In this document: positions 1-9,009 of the stretch, piece by piece
How positions within the stretch are numbered: position 1 is the first letter of the stretch
Layout: each line of letters opens with the position of its first letter
Position numbers and translations under genes: made by a program
From: Azoarcus sp. DN11
Lineage (GTDB): Bacteria; Pseudomonadota; Gammaproteobacteria; Burkholderiales; Rhodocyclaceae
DNA length: 64,000 bases
Direction of reading: 5' to 3'
Assembly: GCF_003628555.1 (NCBI RefSeq)
Contig: NZ_CP021731.1
Coordinates: 3,844,001-3,908,000, forward strand
The notes under the pieces: model-generated
Database searches by the model: none
Told to the model about the DNA's origin: nothing
What the model saw: the letters and a program-made list of their open reading frames with translations, nothing else

Positions 1-220
1 AGGTGACGCGGGCGCGACGCTCGATTTCACGAAGCCTGCCATCGACCCGAGCGCCACGAACGCCAAAATCGCCGTTAACGTCGATGAAGTCCGCGCCGCC
101 CTTCGCCTGCACGGACTCCAGGGTCGTGTCGACCACGCCGTAAACGGTGACGTTGGTCTGCGCGAAAACCGGAGCGGACGCCAGGCCAGCGACGGCCAGG
201 GCGATCAGTTTCTTTTGCAT
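1..220 (-). CDS. Gram-negative general porin, N-terminal part (cut by window edge)
   Basis: Outer-membrane beta-barrel porin of the betaproteobacterial type, a trimeric channel for small solutes. About 73 residues are visible. They start MQKKLIALAVAGLASAPVFA, a clean signal peptide with a predicted cut after the final Ala, followed by QTNVTVYGVVDTTLE, the usual first strand of this family. The start ATG (218-220, read on the minus strand) is preceded by an AGGAG-type ribosome site. It was too short and incomplete to be obvious as an ORF, but the signal peptide plus the VTVYGVVD strand is diagnostic. The gene runs off the left edge, so specificity cannot be judged. Confidence 0.88.
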   Translation of the reverse strand, partial: MQKKLIALAVAGLASAPVFAQTNVTVYGVVDTTLESVQAKGGADFIDVNGDFGVRGARVDGRLREIERRARVT

Positions 221-611
221 GTATTTCTCCTCTAATTGAAGCTGAAGCCGCGGTCATGACCCCGGCCCGACTTACCTCTCAAGCGAGAAGTTGCCACGAT
301 TGTGCTTAACGGGCGCGTAACGGTGCAAGACTCGCTCGCGCGGAACACGGCAAATGGATAAAAGTTGTTGCACAGGCGCAACAAGCCGCAACATCCGACA
401 GCCTCGTGTAATTTGCGGACGCACCTCGAGGCTTGCGCGGACACGTTGCCAGGGCGCGTTCCGGGCCTTCCCACTACCCGACGCGGATAGCGACGGGGGG
501 CAAATTTCACGTCTACGGCATAGCCGGGATCACTGGCGCGGGAACTCGCCGCGGGCTTTAGCACTCAGAGACGTTGAGTGCTAAAATCACGCGCATGGAG
601 GACCCCCGTAC
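221..611. other. Intergenic region between divergent porin and rpoH
   Basis: A 391-base gap holding the promoters of the divergent porin and rpoH genes. Two structured sites are visible. One is a perfect inverted repeat TTGTTGC-N6-GCAACAA at 365-384, a candidate operator or leader hairpin for the porin. The other is the CIRCE element listed separately. No convincing ORF was seen. Confidence 0.6.
558..584 (+). promoter_or_regulatory. CIRCE operator (HrcA binding site) upstream of rpoH
   Basis: The sequence is TTAGCACTC, nine bases, GAGTGCTAA, which is an exact match to the CIRCE consensus recognised by the heat-shock repressor HrcA. It ends 27 bases before the rpoH start codon, so it likely overlaps the rpoH promoter or transcription start. 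The site itself is seen directly; HrcA control of rpoH is inferred from the family's known operator. Confidence 0.93.
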
Positions 612-1460
<849 letters not shown>

Positions 1461-1484
1461 GCAGCTTTCCGGCCCCGCAACGCG

Positions 1485-1510
1485 AACGGCAGCCACTGGC
1501 TGCCGTTTTC
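1485..1510 (+). terminator. Intrinsic terminator of rpoH
   Basis: A perfect 10-bp stem (AACGGCAGCC / GGCTGCCGTT) with a 3-base loop, followed by a short T-rich tract, lies 24 bases after the rpoH stop. It abuts the stop codon of the convergent sco gene and may also stop transcription of the oxidase operon, although no T run follows on that strand. Confidence 0.8.
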
Positions 1511-2102
1511 ATTTGCCGGCGAGCAGGGTGCGGAGGTCGGCGACGATGTTCTCGGCGGTCTCGCCGTGCTTCACGTAAAGGCGCGCACGGCCGGTCGGGT
1601 CGAAGACGTAGGTGCCGGTGGAGTGGTCGACGGTGTAGTTGTTGCCCGAGGTGTCGCCGCTCTTCTGGTAGAAGACACGGAATTCCTTCGCGACTGCGGC
1701 CGTCTGCGCCGCGTCGCCGCGCAGGCCGAGAAAGTGCGGGTCGAATACCGGGACGTACTGGGCCAGGAGCTGCTGCGTGTCGCGCTCGGGGTCGACGGTG
1801 ACGAAGAGGACCTGCACGCGCGCCGCGTCGGGACCGAGCTGGCGCATGGCTTCGGCCATGGTCGCGAGGTTGGTCGGGCACACGTCGGGGCACTGCGTGT
1901 AGCCGAAGAACAGCGTGACGACCTTGCCGCGGAAGTCGGCGAGCGTGCGCGGCGTGCCGTGGTGGTCGGACAGCGCGAGCCCCTTGCCGTAGTCGGCGCC
2001 GGTGATGTCGGTGGCGCGGAAAGCCGTGGTGGAGTTGGGGCTGGAGCAGGCAGCGAGGGTGGCAACTGCAAGGGTTGCGGCGACGATCAGGGCGCGGAGC
2101 AT
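1509..2102 (-). CDS. sco: Sco1/SenC copper chaperone lipoprotein for cytochrome oxidase
   Basis: Thioredoxin-fold protein that delivers copper to (or reduces the cysteines of) the CuA site of oxidase subunit II. The 197-aa product starts with a lipoprotein signal (LAAC, Cys19), so it should be anchored on the periplasmic face of the inner membrane. It has the CX3C copper ligands CPDVC (Cys71 and Cys75) and the distal ligand His160 in YTVDHSTGTY. The ATG at 2102 was chosen because it gives the lipobox at the right place and follows AGGAAAG. It is the last gene of the oxidase operon, 32 bases after ctaB. Confidence 0.95.
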   Translation of the reverse strand: MLRALIVAATLAVATLAACSSPNSTTAFRATDITGADYGKGLALSDHHGTPRTLADFRGKVVTLFFGYTQCPDVCPTNLATMAEAMRQLGPDAARVQVLFVTVDPERDTQQLLAQYVPVFDPHFLGLRGDAAQTAAVAKEFRVFYQKSGDTSGNNYTVDHSTGTYVFDPTGRARLYVKHGETAENIVADLRTLLAGK

Positions 2103-2134
2103 CTTTCCTGGATGAGATGAGTCGAAACGGTGGA

Positions 2135-3043
2135 TCAGAAACGCAGGTAATGATCCGCCAGCAGCCCCGCAAAGAGCAAGAAGAGATACAGGATGGAGAA
2201 GCGGAAGGCGCGTCGCGCGCGGGCATCGCTGTAGTCGCGGTACAGGCGCCAGGCGTGCCCGAGGAAGGCGCCGCCGAGCGCGACTGCGGCGATCAGGTAA
2301 ACGAGCCCGCTCATGCGCGTGGCGAAGGGCAGCAGCGTGACGCCGAAGAGGATGCACGTATACAGCAGCACCGACAGGCGCGTGAATTCCGGGCCGTGGG
2401 TGACGGGCAGCATCGGCAGCCCGGCGCGTGCGTAGTCGGCGCTGCGGTAGAGCGCGAGGGACCAGAAATGCGGCGGGGTCCAGGCGAAGATGATGAGGAA
2501 GAGGAGCAGCGCATCGGCGCTGACCTCGCCCGTGACGGCAGCCCAGCCGAGTACCGGGGGCATGGCGCCGGAGGCGCCGCCGATGACGATGTTTTGCGGC
2601 GTGCGCGGCTTGAGGAAGATGGTGTAGACGACCGCGTAGCCGACGAAGGTGGCGAGCGTGAGCCACATCGTGAGCGGATTGACGAGCTGGTGCAGCAGGG
2701 CGAGGCCGGTGCCGCCGAGGGCGGTGGCGAAGGCGAGCGTTTCGCGCGGGGTGATTTCGCCGCGTGGCAGCGGGCGGCCGCGGGTGCGGCTCATGCGGGC
2801 GTCGATGTGCGCTTCGATGAGGCAATTCATTGCCGCCGCGGCGCCGGCGACACAGGCGATGCCGACGGTGGCGGCGAGCACGACGGCCGGCGGGGGCAGG
2901 CCGTCGGGGACGGCGAGGAACATGCCGATGATGGCGCAGAAGACGATCAGCGTATTGACGCGCGGCTTGGTCAGCACGTAGAAGGCGTGCAGGCGCGATC
3001 CTGCGAGGTGGGATTCAGGCGTATGAATTTTCGCGGCCGGCAT
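2135..3043 (-). CDS. ctaB: Protoheme IX farnesyltransferase (heme O synthase)
   Basis: UbiA-family polytopic membrane enzyme that transfers a farnesyl group to protoheme to make heme O, the precursor of heme A. The 302-aa protein has the prenyl-binding Asp-rich motif [20 protein letters not shown], seven to nine hydrophobic segments, and the second conserved loop [17 protein letters not shown]. An AGGAGG site precedes the ATG at 3043. The gene overlaps the end of ctaA by 29 bases, indicating coupled translation of the two heme A enzymes. Confidence 0.96.
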   Translation of the reverse strand: MPAAKIHTPESHLAGSRLHAFYVLTKPRVNTLIVFCAIIGMFLAVPDGLPPPAVVLAATVGIACVAGAAAAMNCLIEAHIDARMSRTRGRPLPRGEITPRETLAFATALGGTGLALLHQLVNPLTMWLTLATFVGYAVVYTIFLKPRTPQNIVIGGASGAMPPVLGWAAVTGEVSADALLLFLIIFAWTPPHFWSLALYRSADYARAGLPMLPVTHGPEFTRLSVLLYTCILFGVTLLPFATRMSGLVYLIAAVALGGAFLGHAWRLYRDYSDARARRAFRFSILYLFLLFAGLLADHYLRF

Positions 3044-4052
3044 GGCCTGCCCTCCTCTGTGCGGCCGGCGCGGGGAGGCGGGTCCCGCGCAGGCCGTGAT
3101 TGATCCAGACCATCACCATGACCAGCGCCGCCGCCCCCGCGTTGTGCGCGACGGCGAGCGGCAGCGGAAGGCTGGACGTGACGTTGGCGATGCCCAGGGC
3201 GAGCTGGGCGGCGAGCGCGGCCAGCAGGACGACGCCGAAACGGCGTGTCGCGGGCCGGCGCAGCAGGGCGCAGCCGAGCGCCAGCAGCGCGGTGCCGGCA
3301 AGCAGCGCGCCGATGCGGTGTGACCAATGGATGGCGGTGAGCGCCGCGAGCGGGAGCGCTTCGCCGTCGGCCGTCATGCCGAGTTCGCGCACGACGTGGA
3401 AGGCGTTCGCATAGTCGGCCACGGGCTGGAAGCTGCCTTGGCAGGTGGGGAAATCGGTGCAGGCGAGTGCGGCGTAGTTGGTGCTGGTCCAGCCGCCGAG
3501 CACGATCTGGAGGGCCAGCAATACGAAGGCGGCGCGCGCGAGGCCGGCCAGGCGACGCGAGACGTCGACGCGCGGCTGCGCATGAACGCGCAAGGCGAGC
3601 CACGCGAGCAGGGCCAGGGTCGTCAGGCCGCCCAGGAGGTGGGCGGTGACGATGGCGGGCTTGAGCAGCAGCGTGACGGTCCACTTGCCGAGCAGCCCCT
3701 GGACGATCACGACGGCGACGAGCGCAGCGGCGATCCGTGGGGAGGCCCCTGCCGCGCTGCGCTGGCGCCACGCGAGGGCGGCGATGGCGACAATGAGCAG
3801 GCCGAGGCTCGCGGCGAGGTAGCGGTGGATCATTTCCTTCCACGCCTTCGGCAGGCTGACCGGCCCCTGCGGGTCGGCGGCATGGGTGTCGCGGATCTCG
3901 TCGGCGGCGTGGTGCGGGCTCACCTGGCCGTAGCAGCCCGGCCAGTCGGGGCAGCCGAGGCCGGCGTCGGAGAGGCGGACGTAGGCGCCGAAGACCACGA
4001 CGAGGGTCGTGAGCGCGAGTGCGAGGAGAATCAGGCGGCGGTAGGCGGTCAT
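3015..4052 (-). CDS. ctaA: Heme A synthase (COX15/CtaA)
   Basis: Membrane monooxygenase that oxidises the C8 methyl of heme O to give heme A for the aa3 oxidase. The start at 4052 ([15 protein letters not shown]) gives 345 residues, normal for the proteobacterial form, with about eight transmembrane segments. Visible motifs are [20 protein letters not shown] with its paired cysteines, the heme ligand histidines in [15 protein letters not shown] and IHWSHRIGA, and the final VAHNAGAA. The open frame continues upstream, but that part is arginine-rich and lies inside the neighbouring gene. The start overlaps the stop of the previous gene by 4 bases. Confidence 0.95.
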   Translation of the reverse strand: MTAYRRLILLALALTTLVVVFGAYVRLSDAGLGCPDWPGCYGQVSPHHAADEIRDTHAADPQGPVSLPKAWKEMIHRYLAASLGLLIVAIAALAWRQRSAAGASPRIAAALVAVVIVQGLLGKWTVTLLLKPAIVTAHLLGGLTTLALLAWLALRVHAQPRVDVSRRLAGLARAAFVLLALQIVLGGWTSTNYAALACTDFPTCQGSFQPVADYANAFHVVRELGMTADGEALPLAALTAIHWSHRIGALLAGTALLALGCALLRRPATRRFGVVLLAALAAQLALGIANVTSSLPLPLAVAHNAGAAALVMVMVWINHGLRGTRLPAPAAQRRAGHAGRENSYA

Positions 4053-4714
4053 CCCGGAGTCCGCATCGGGTTGGCGGAGTTCGGCCGGGAGGGCTGCCCC
4101 CGGCCGAGCGCCGAATACTTGAGCAGGCGTTGCAGATCTTTGACGACGCGGCGCGGGTCGGCGTTCTCGGGGAAGCGCATCATCACGTTGCCGCGCGGGT
4201 CGACCAGATAGACGTGGCGACCACGCTCCGCGGCGGGCAGGCGGGCGAGCCATGCCGGCGTGGCGCGGGCGAGGCGCAGGCCGGCGTGCGGCGCGAGCAG
4301 GTCGCCGGCCGGCGTCGCGGCGTCGGACAGCAGCCACAGGCGCGCGACGCGGTCCATCTCCTCGCCTTGCGCGAGCCGCGACTGGCGCATCGCGTAGAGG
4401 GCATCGGCACAGGCGCGGTCGCAGGCACCGGGCGCGGCGAACAGCAGGGTCCAGCGGCCATCGAGCTCGCTGCGGGCGAAATCCGCTTGGCCGGCGACGC
4501 CCGGCAGGACGGCGTCGGGCAGGGCGGCAGGGACGAGCAGTTCGCCGTAGTTCGTGCGCCCTTCGGGCTGCCAGACGTAGTACGCGAAATAGGACGCGGC
4601 AACGGGCAGCGCGCAGACGAAGGCGAGCAGCGCGAGCGTGCGGCGTCCCGTGCGGGTTTGCGCGGAATCCGCAGGCGTTGCGGGCGAACCGTCAGACAGG
4701 CTTGCGCTGGTCAT
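4049..4714 (-). CDS. Membrane-anchored Sco-like protein with a CX3C motif, oxidase cluster
   Basis: A 221-aa protein with one N-terminal transmembrane helix (about residues 26-46) and a periplasmic domain. No function is assigned to this family with certainty; homologues are usually called cytochrome oxidase assembly or transmembrane proteins beside ctaA. The domain looks like a remote thioredoxin/Sco fold. Cys98 and Cys102 form APGACDRAC in the place where Sco has CPDVC, and HVYLVDPRGNVMMRF matches the Sco strand TYVFDPTGRARLYV. The third Sco copper ligand (His) is not at the equivalent position. It overlaps surf1 by 23 bases and ctaA by 4, so it is co-translated. A role in copper handling or thiol chemistry for oxidase assembly is inference. 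Confidence 0.85.
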   Translation of the reverse strand: MTSASLSDGSPATPADSAQTRTGRRTLALLAFVCALPVAASYFAYYVWQPEGRTNYGELLVPAALPDAVLPGVAGQADFARSELDGRWTLLFAAPGACDRACADALYAMRQSRLAQGEEMDRVARLWLLSDAATPAGDLLAPHAGLRLARATPAWLARLPAAERGRHVYLVDPRGNVMMRFPENADPRRVVKDLQRLLKYSALGRGQPSRPNSANPMRTPG

Positions 4715-5417
4715 GCCGAGGGCTCCGGAAAGCGTTCCACAGGTACCACAAGGTGAGTGCGGTCGCGAGCGCCGAGAGGGCGTACCACTGCAGGGCGTAG
4801 CCGCGGTGACGGTCGATGCCGGCGTCGGGCTCGGGCCAGTCGCGGATCAGGCCGTCGGCGGCGGGGCTGGTCTGCTGCACGTAGAAGTCGGCGACCGGCA
4901 GATGCGTTTCGGCGCGGTAGCGAGGGAGATCGAGGGTCTGCCGGACGGGGCCCGAGGACGTGTCGGCCCCGAGCAGGAAGGGTTTGGCGTCGGGATGACG
5001 CACGCGGCCGGTGACGACGATCGCGCCGGGCGGATTGTCGACCCGGGGGAGTTGCGTCCGGTCGGGCGCGGCCGCCGTCCAGCCGCGATTGACGAGCACG
5101 ACGCCCCCCTGCCCTGCGATCTGCAGCGGCGTGACGACGTGATAGCCGGCGTGGCCCTGGTGCACGCGGTTGTCGATCAGGATGCTGCGCCCGGGGAGCC
5201 ATTCGCCGCGGAGTTCGAGCTTCTGCCACTCGACCGGGGGCTTCGAACCGGGGGGCTGCGCGGGGCGTTCGGCCGCGACGCGGTATGCCGCCTGCAGTGC
5301 AGCCTTTTCCGCTGCGCGGCGCGTCTGCCAGTTGCCCAGTTGCAGCGTGAGCAGCGCGAGCGCGATGCCGGCGAGCAGCGGCACGGGATGCGGGCGGGCG
5401 TTGCGGCGCAGGCTCAT
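4692..5417 (-). CDS. surf1: SURF1 family cytochrome oxidase assembly protein
   Basis: Inner-membrane assembly factor thought to help insert heme A into subunit I. The 241 residues contain the two expected terminal helices (about 12-28 and 210-228) around a periplasmic domain. Typical SURF1 motifs are LGNWQTRRAAEK after the first helix, the GEW loop, ILIDNRVHQGHAGYHVVTPL and VLVNRGW. The gene starts 13 bases after subunit III. The small DUF2909 twin-helix gene often found between these two in betaproteobacteria is absent here. Confidence 0.94.
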   Translation of the reverse strand: MSLRRNARPHPVPLLAGIALALLTLQLGNWQTRRAAEKAALQAAYRVAAERPAQPPGSKPPVEWQKLELRGEWLPGRSILIDNRVHQGHAGYHVVTPLQIAGQGGVVLVNRGWTAAAPDRTQLPRVDNPPGAIVVTGRVRHPDAKPFLLGADTSSGPVRQTLDLPRYRAETHLPVADFYVQQTSPAADGLIRDWPEPDAGIDRHRGYALQWYALSALATALTLWYLWNAFRSPRHDQRKPV

Positions 5418-5430
5418 CCGGACAGGCCGC

Positions 5431-6282
5431 TTACAACAGGTAGACGACGAGGAAGAGCAGCAGCCACACGACGTCGACGAAGTGCCAGTACCACGTGGCC
5501 GCTTCGAAGCCGAAGTGGCTGTCCGGCGTAAAATGGCCGGCGATCGCGCGGCCGAGCATCACCGTGAGCATGATCGCGCCGACCGTGACGTGCATGCCGT
5601 GGAAACCGGTGAGGAAATAGAAGGTGGAGCCGTAGATGCCGGTGTCGAGGCGCAGGTTCAACTCGGCATAGGCGTGGCCGTATTCGTAGATCTGCAGGCC
5701 GAGGAAGAGCAGGCCCAGCAGGATGGTGACAAGCAGGCCGAGCTTGAGTTGGCCGCGCTTGTCGTGGCGCAGCCCGTGGTGCGCCCACGTGAGGGTCCCG
5801 CCGGAACTCAGGAGGATCAGTGTGTTGAGCGCGGGGATGCCCCAGGCGGTCATCGGCGTGAAGGGGCTGGATTTGCCCGGTCCGGCGGTGGGCCAGCCGC
5901 CGACGAAGCCCTGCCACAGGAGCTGCACCGTGTCGCCGGTCGAGAGCCAGGGCACGGCGAGCACGCGGGCGTAGAACAGCGCGCCGAAGAAGGCGGCGAA
6001 GAACATGACTTCGGAGAAGATGAACCAGCCCATCGACCAGCGGAAGGAGCGGTCGACGCGGTGGCCGTACTTGCCGCCTTCGGATTCGTGCACGACCTGG
6101 CCGAACCAGCCGAACAGCATGAAGACGAGCACGGCGATGCCGAGGAAGAAGACCCACGGCCCGGCCTTGATGCCGTTGAGCCACATGGTGGCGCCGCCGG
6201 TGAAGAGGAGCAGCGCGACCGAGCCGAAGATCGGGTACTTCGAGGGCTCGGGCACGAAGTATTTTTCGAAGGTTTGCGTCAT
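5431..6282 (-). CDS. ctaE: Cytochrome c oxidase subunit III
   Basis: Seven-helix subunit of the aa3 oxidase that stabilises the proton-pumping core. The start at 6282 (MTQTFEKYFVPEPSKYPIFG) gives 283 residues. The family signatures are SMGWFIFSEVMFFAAFFGALFY, the lipid-site histidine in TWAHHGLRHD, FYFLTGFHGMHVTVGA and TWYWHFVDVVWLLLFLVVYL at the C-terminus. A GGGAGG site precedes the start. The open frame continues upstream but has no family similarity there. It lies between the DUF2970 gene and surf1 in the operon. Confidence 0.97.
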   Translation of the reverse strand: MTQTFEKYFVPEPSKYPIFGSVALLLFTGGATMWLNGIKAGPWVFFLGIAVLVFMLFGWFGQVVHESEGGKYGHRVDRSFRWSMGWFIFSEVMFFAAFFGALFYARVLAVPWLSTGDTVQLLWQGFVGGWPTAGPGKSSPFTPMTAWGIPALNTLILLSSGGTLTWAHHGLRHDKRGQLKLGLLVTILLGLLFLGLQIYEYGHAYAELNLRLDTGIYGSTFYFLTGFHGMHVTVGAIMLTVMLGRAIAGHFTPDSHFGFEAATWYWHFVDVVWLLLFLVVYLL

Positions 6283-6302
6283 GTGCGGTCTCCCTCCCTT
6301 CC

Positions 6303-6548
6303 CTACCCCGATGAACCGATCACCAGGCGCACAACGGCGATGATGGTCAGCACGAACACGAGCCCCGCAAGCAGGCCGGCGGCGATGACTGCGCGCGGGT
6401 CGAGCGAATGGACATCGCTCTCGTAGTCGTGGCGCCGCCGTATGCCGACGAAGGACCACAGCACGGCACGCAGCGTCGCGAGGAAGCCGGCACGCGGCCG
6501 CGTGGCGGACTCGTTGCGGGAAGGGGCGTGCGGGTCGCGGTCCGGCAT
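6303..6548 (-). CDS. DUF2970 family small membrane protein
   Basis: An 81-aa protein with a conserved cytoplasmic segment (ATLRAVLWSFVGIRRRHDYE), a DVHSLDPRAVIAAGL stretch and one C-terminal transmembrane helix. This is the DUF2970 pattern, a family found almost always inside betaproteobacterial oxidase operons and of unknown function. The ATG at 6548 was chosen because it gives the family's usual length. The gene sits 5 bases after ctaG and 20 bases before subunit III. A role in oxidase assembly is inferred only from context. Confidence 0.85.
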   Translation of the reverse strand: MPDRDPHAPSRNESATRPRAGFLATLRAVLWSFVGIRRRHDYESDVHSLDPRAVIAAGLLAGLVFVLTIIAVVRLVIGSSG

Positions 6549-6553
6549 GGCGA

Positions 6554-7117
6554 TCACGAATTGCTTCCCGCGTCGTCGCCGGCGATGCGGCGCGCAGCGA
6601 CTTCGAAGAAGGTGTAGGAGAGCGTGATGACCCGGACGTCCGCGGGCAGGCCAGGATCGACGACGAAGACGACGGGCATGGTGCGCGTTTCGCCGGCGGC
6701 GAGCGTCTGCTTGGCGAAGCAGAAGCATTCGAGCTTGCGGAAGTATTGCCCGGCCAGCTGCGGACCGTAGCTGGGGACGGCCTGGCCGGTGACGGGTTCG
6801 CCGCGGGTGTTGGTGACTTCGTAGGCGACGGTGGCGAGTTCGCCGGGGTGGACGCTGATCTGGGTTTGCAGCGGGCGGAATTGCCACGGCAGATCGTGGG
6901 TGTTGGCGTCGAACTGGATGGTGATGGAGCGCGCGAGGTCGACCTGGGTGTTGGCGACGGTATCGGGCTGGACGAGGTTGTTGATGCCCGTGACTTCGCA
7001 GATCTTCTGGTAGAAAGGCACGAGCAGGAAGCCGAAGCCGAACATGACCACGGCGGCGACGGCGAGGCGCACGAGGAGGCGGCGGTTTTCGGCAGCGACG
7101 CGGACTTGCGTGGTCAT
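6554..7117 (-). CDS. ctaG: Cytochrome oxidase assembly protein CtaG/Cox11 (CuB insertion)
   Basis: Copper chaperone that loads CuB in subunit I. The 187 residues carry one N-terminal membrane helix and a periplasmic immunoglobulin-like domain with the invariant KLECFCF copper-binding motif, preceded by YGPQLAGQYFRK and followed by MPVVFVVDP. The third conserved cysteine lies just after the membrane helix (FYQKICEVTG). Its start codon overlaps the stop of the 41-aa peptide by 4 bases (ATGA). Confidence 0.97.
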   Translation of the reverse strand: MTTQVRVAAENRRLLVRLAVAAVVMFGFGFLLVPFYQKICEVTGINNLVQPDTVANTQVDLARSITIQFDANTHDLPWQFRPLQTQISVHPGELATVAYEVTNTRGEPVTGQAVPSYGPQLAGQYFRKLECFCFAKQTLAAGETRTMPVVFVVDPGLPADVRVITLSYTFFEVAARRIAGDDAGSNS

Positions 7118-7239
7118 GGAGCGGGCCCCTTGAAGCTGAACAGGGCGGCGATAAAGAACGCGAGCGCGACGGCCGCCAGCAGCAGCGCGGTGCGGCGGTT
7201 GGCGGCGCGGCGGGCGGGGTCGTCGCTGCTGGGGGTCAT
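7114..7239 (-). CDS. Cytochrome oxidase small assembly protein (41 aa)
   Basis: A short ORF reading MTPSSDDPARRAANRRTALL then one hydrophobic helix of about 20 residues, ending SFKGPAP. Peptides of this form (basic RRAANRRT stretch before a single helix) are found in betaproteobacteria directly before ctaG and are named small assembly proteins by position; their mechanism is not established. It is linked by 4-base ATGA overlaps on both sides, to ctaG downstream and to the 48-codon ORF upstream, which supports real translation. Confidence 0.78.
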   Translation of the reverse strand: MTPSSDDPARRAANRRTALLLAAVALAFFIAALFSFKGPAP

Positions 7240-7382
7240 GGTTTTGTTGCCTTCGATCCGCGCCGAATGGGATATCCGCTCTGCAGGCTGCGGAACTCGC
7301 CCTGCGGGCTCAGACAGTCCTCACCTGCGCCGCGGATACCCCATCCGGCGCTCGCATCGGGAAAACGTGACCGCTTGCTCAT
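7236..7382 (-). CDS. 48-codon ORF of repeat origin, coupled to oxidase subunit I and the small assembly gene
   Basis: An ORF starting MSKRSRFPDASAGWGIRG whose ATG overlaps the stop of subunit I (ATGA) and whose TGA overlaps the ATG of the 41-aa peptide (ATGA again). Most of it is the inverted repeat at 7267-7344 read through in frame. The product is hydrophilic, has no family I recognise and may have no function of its own. It could simply carry ribosomes from subunit I to the small assembly gene. The double overlap is seen directly; the coupling role is inference. Confidence 0.4.
   Translation of the reverse strand: MSKRSRFPDASAGWGIRGAGEDCLSPQGEFRSLQSGYPIRRGSKATKP
7267..7344. repeat. Imperfect inverted repeat between ctaD and the small assembly gene
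   Basis: Two 13-base arms (7267-7279 and 7332-7344; ATGGGATATCCGC against ATGGGGTATCCGC, one mismatch) flank 52 bases. The arrangement resembles a short dispersed repeat or miniature inverted-repeat element inserted in an operon. No target-site duplication is obvious. Confidence 0.6.
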
Positions 7383-8956
7383 CTCACCACCGGCGCTTCT
7401 TCGAACGTGTGGTGCGGGACGGGTGACGGGAGCGTCCATTCCAGCCCCTCGGCGCCCTCCCATGCGCGCGCCGCCGCCTTCTCGCCGCCGCGCACGCATT
7501 TCACGACGGCGTAGAGGAAGATGAGCTGCGACAGCCCGAAGCCGAAGGCGCCGATCGAGGCCACCATGTTGAAGTCGGCAAACTGCAGCGCGTAGTCGGG
7601 AACACGCCGCGGCATGCCGGCGAGGCCAAGGAAGTGCATCGGGAAGAAGGTGACGTTGAAGAAGATCATCGAACACCAGAAGTGCAGCTTGCCGATGCGC
7701 TCGTCGGGCATGTGGCCGGTCCATTTGGGCAGCCAGTAGTAGGCGCCGGCGAAGAGCGCGAAGAGGCTACCGGCGACGAGCACGTAGTGGAAGTGGGCGA
7801 CGACGTAGTAGGTGTCCTGCACCTGGATGTCGATCGGGGCGATGGCGCAGATGAGGCCGGTGAAGCCGCCCATCGTGAACACGAAGATGAAGCCGACCGC
7901 GAAGAGCATCGGCGGCTCGAAGGTGAGCGAGCCGCGCCACATCGTTGCGACCCAGTTGAAGACCTTCACGCCGGTGGGCACGGCGATCAGCATCGTCGCG
8001 TACATGAAGAAGAGCTGGCCGGCGGCGGGCATGCCGGTCGTGAACATGTGGTGGGCCCACACGCTGAAGGAGAGGATCGCGATCGAGGCGGTCGCGTACA
8101 CCATCGACGCATAGCCGAAGAGCGGCTTGCGCGAAAAGGTGGGGATGATCTGGCTGATGATGCCGAAGGCCGGGAGGATCATGATGTAGACCTCCGGGTG
8201 GCCGAAGAACCAGAAGACGTGCTGGTACATCACCGGATCGCCGCCACCTGCGGCGCTGAAGAAGCTGGTGCCGAAGTGGCGGTCGGCCAGCACCATCGTG
8301 ACCGCGCCGGCGAGCACGGGCATCACGGCGATCAGCAGGTAGGCGGTGATGAGCCAGGTCCAGCAGAAGAGCGGCATCTTCATCATCGTCATGCCCGGCG
8401 CGCGCATGTTGAGGACGGTGACGACGATGTTGATCGCGCCCATGATGGAACTCAGGCCCATGATGTGGAGCGCGAAGATCGCCATGTCCATGCCCATGCC
8501 CATCTGCACCGAGAGCGGCGCGTAGAGCGTCCAGCCCGCCGCGGTGGCGCCGCCGGGGACGAAGAAGGAACCGATCAGCAGGATCGCGGCCGGCGGCAGC
8601 AGCCAGAAGCTCCAGTTGTTCATGCGCGCGAAGGCCATGTCGCTGGCGCCGATCATCAGCGGGATCTGCCAGTTCGCGAAGCCGACGAAGGCCGGCATGA
8701 CCGCGCCGAACACCATCACGAGGCCGTGCATGGTGGTGAGCTGGTTGAAGAACTCGGGCCGCACGATCTGCAGGCCCGGCTGGAAGAGCTCCGCGCGGAT
8801 CGTCAGCGCCAGCACGCCCCCGGAGAGGAACATGATGAAGCTGAACACGAGGTACATCGTGCCGATGTCCTTGTGGTTGGTCGTCGTGATCCAGCGCATC
8901 AGGCCGGTGGGGCCGTGATGGACGCCGTGCGCGTGATCGGACATGACTGCCGCCAT
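7379..8956 (-). CDS. ctaD: Cytochrome c oxidase subunit I (aa3 type)
   Basis: Catalytic subunit carrying heme a and the heme a3-CuB site where O2 is reduced to water with proton pumping. With the start at 8956 it has 525 residues and twelve membrane helices. Diagnostic stretches are WITTTNHKDIGTMYLVF, TMHGLVMVFGAVMPAFVGF (low-spin heme His), WFFGHPEVYIMILPAFGI with the His-Tyr cross-link and Glu of the D channel, SVWAHHMFTTG (CuB histidines) and TYYVVAHFHYVLVAGS (a and a3 ligands). An AGGAGG lies 6 bases before the ATG; the frame is open upstream but unrelated. It lies 53 bases after subunit II. Confidence 0.98.
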   Translation of the reverse strand: MAAVMSDHAHGVHHGPTGLMRWITTTNHKDIGTMYLVFSFIMFLSGGVLALTIRAELFQPGLQIVRPEFFNQLTTMHGLVMVFGAVMPAFVGFANWQIPLMIGASDMAFARMNNWSFWLLPPAAILLIGSFFVPGGATAAGWTLYAPLSVQMGMGMDMAIFALHIMGLSSIMGAINIVVTVLNMRAPGMTMMKMPLFCWTWLITAYLLIAVMPVLAGAVTMVLADRHFGTSFFSAAGGGDPVMYQHVFWFFGHPEVYIMILPAFGIISQIIPTFSRKPLFGYASMVYATASIAILSFSVWAHHMFTTGMPAAGQLFFMYATMLIAVPTGVKVFNWVATMWRGSLTFEPPMLFAVGFIFVFTMGGFTGLICAIAPIDIQVQDTYYVVAHFHYVLVAGSLFALFAGAYYWLPKWTGHMPDERIGKLHFWCSMIFFNVTFFPMHFLGLAGMPRRVPDYALQFADFNMVASIGAFGFGLSQLIFLYAVVKCVRGGEKAAARAWEGAEGLEWTLPSPVPHHTFEEAPVVR

Positions 8957-9009
8957 GCTGCCTCCTTGACGATTCGGTCCTGCTCGGGTTCGCCTGCCTT
9001 CGGTCGGCA

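Noticed and set aside
1509..2825. 438-aa minus-strand frame covering Sco and continuing upstream
   Set aside because: Only the last 197 residues resemble Sco. The upstream part is an arginine/proline-rich shadow of ctaB. The start with the lipobox at 2102 was used.
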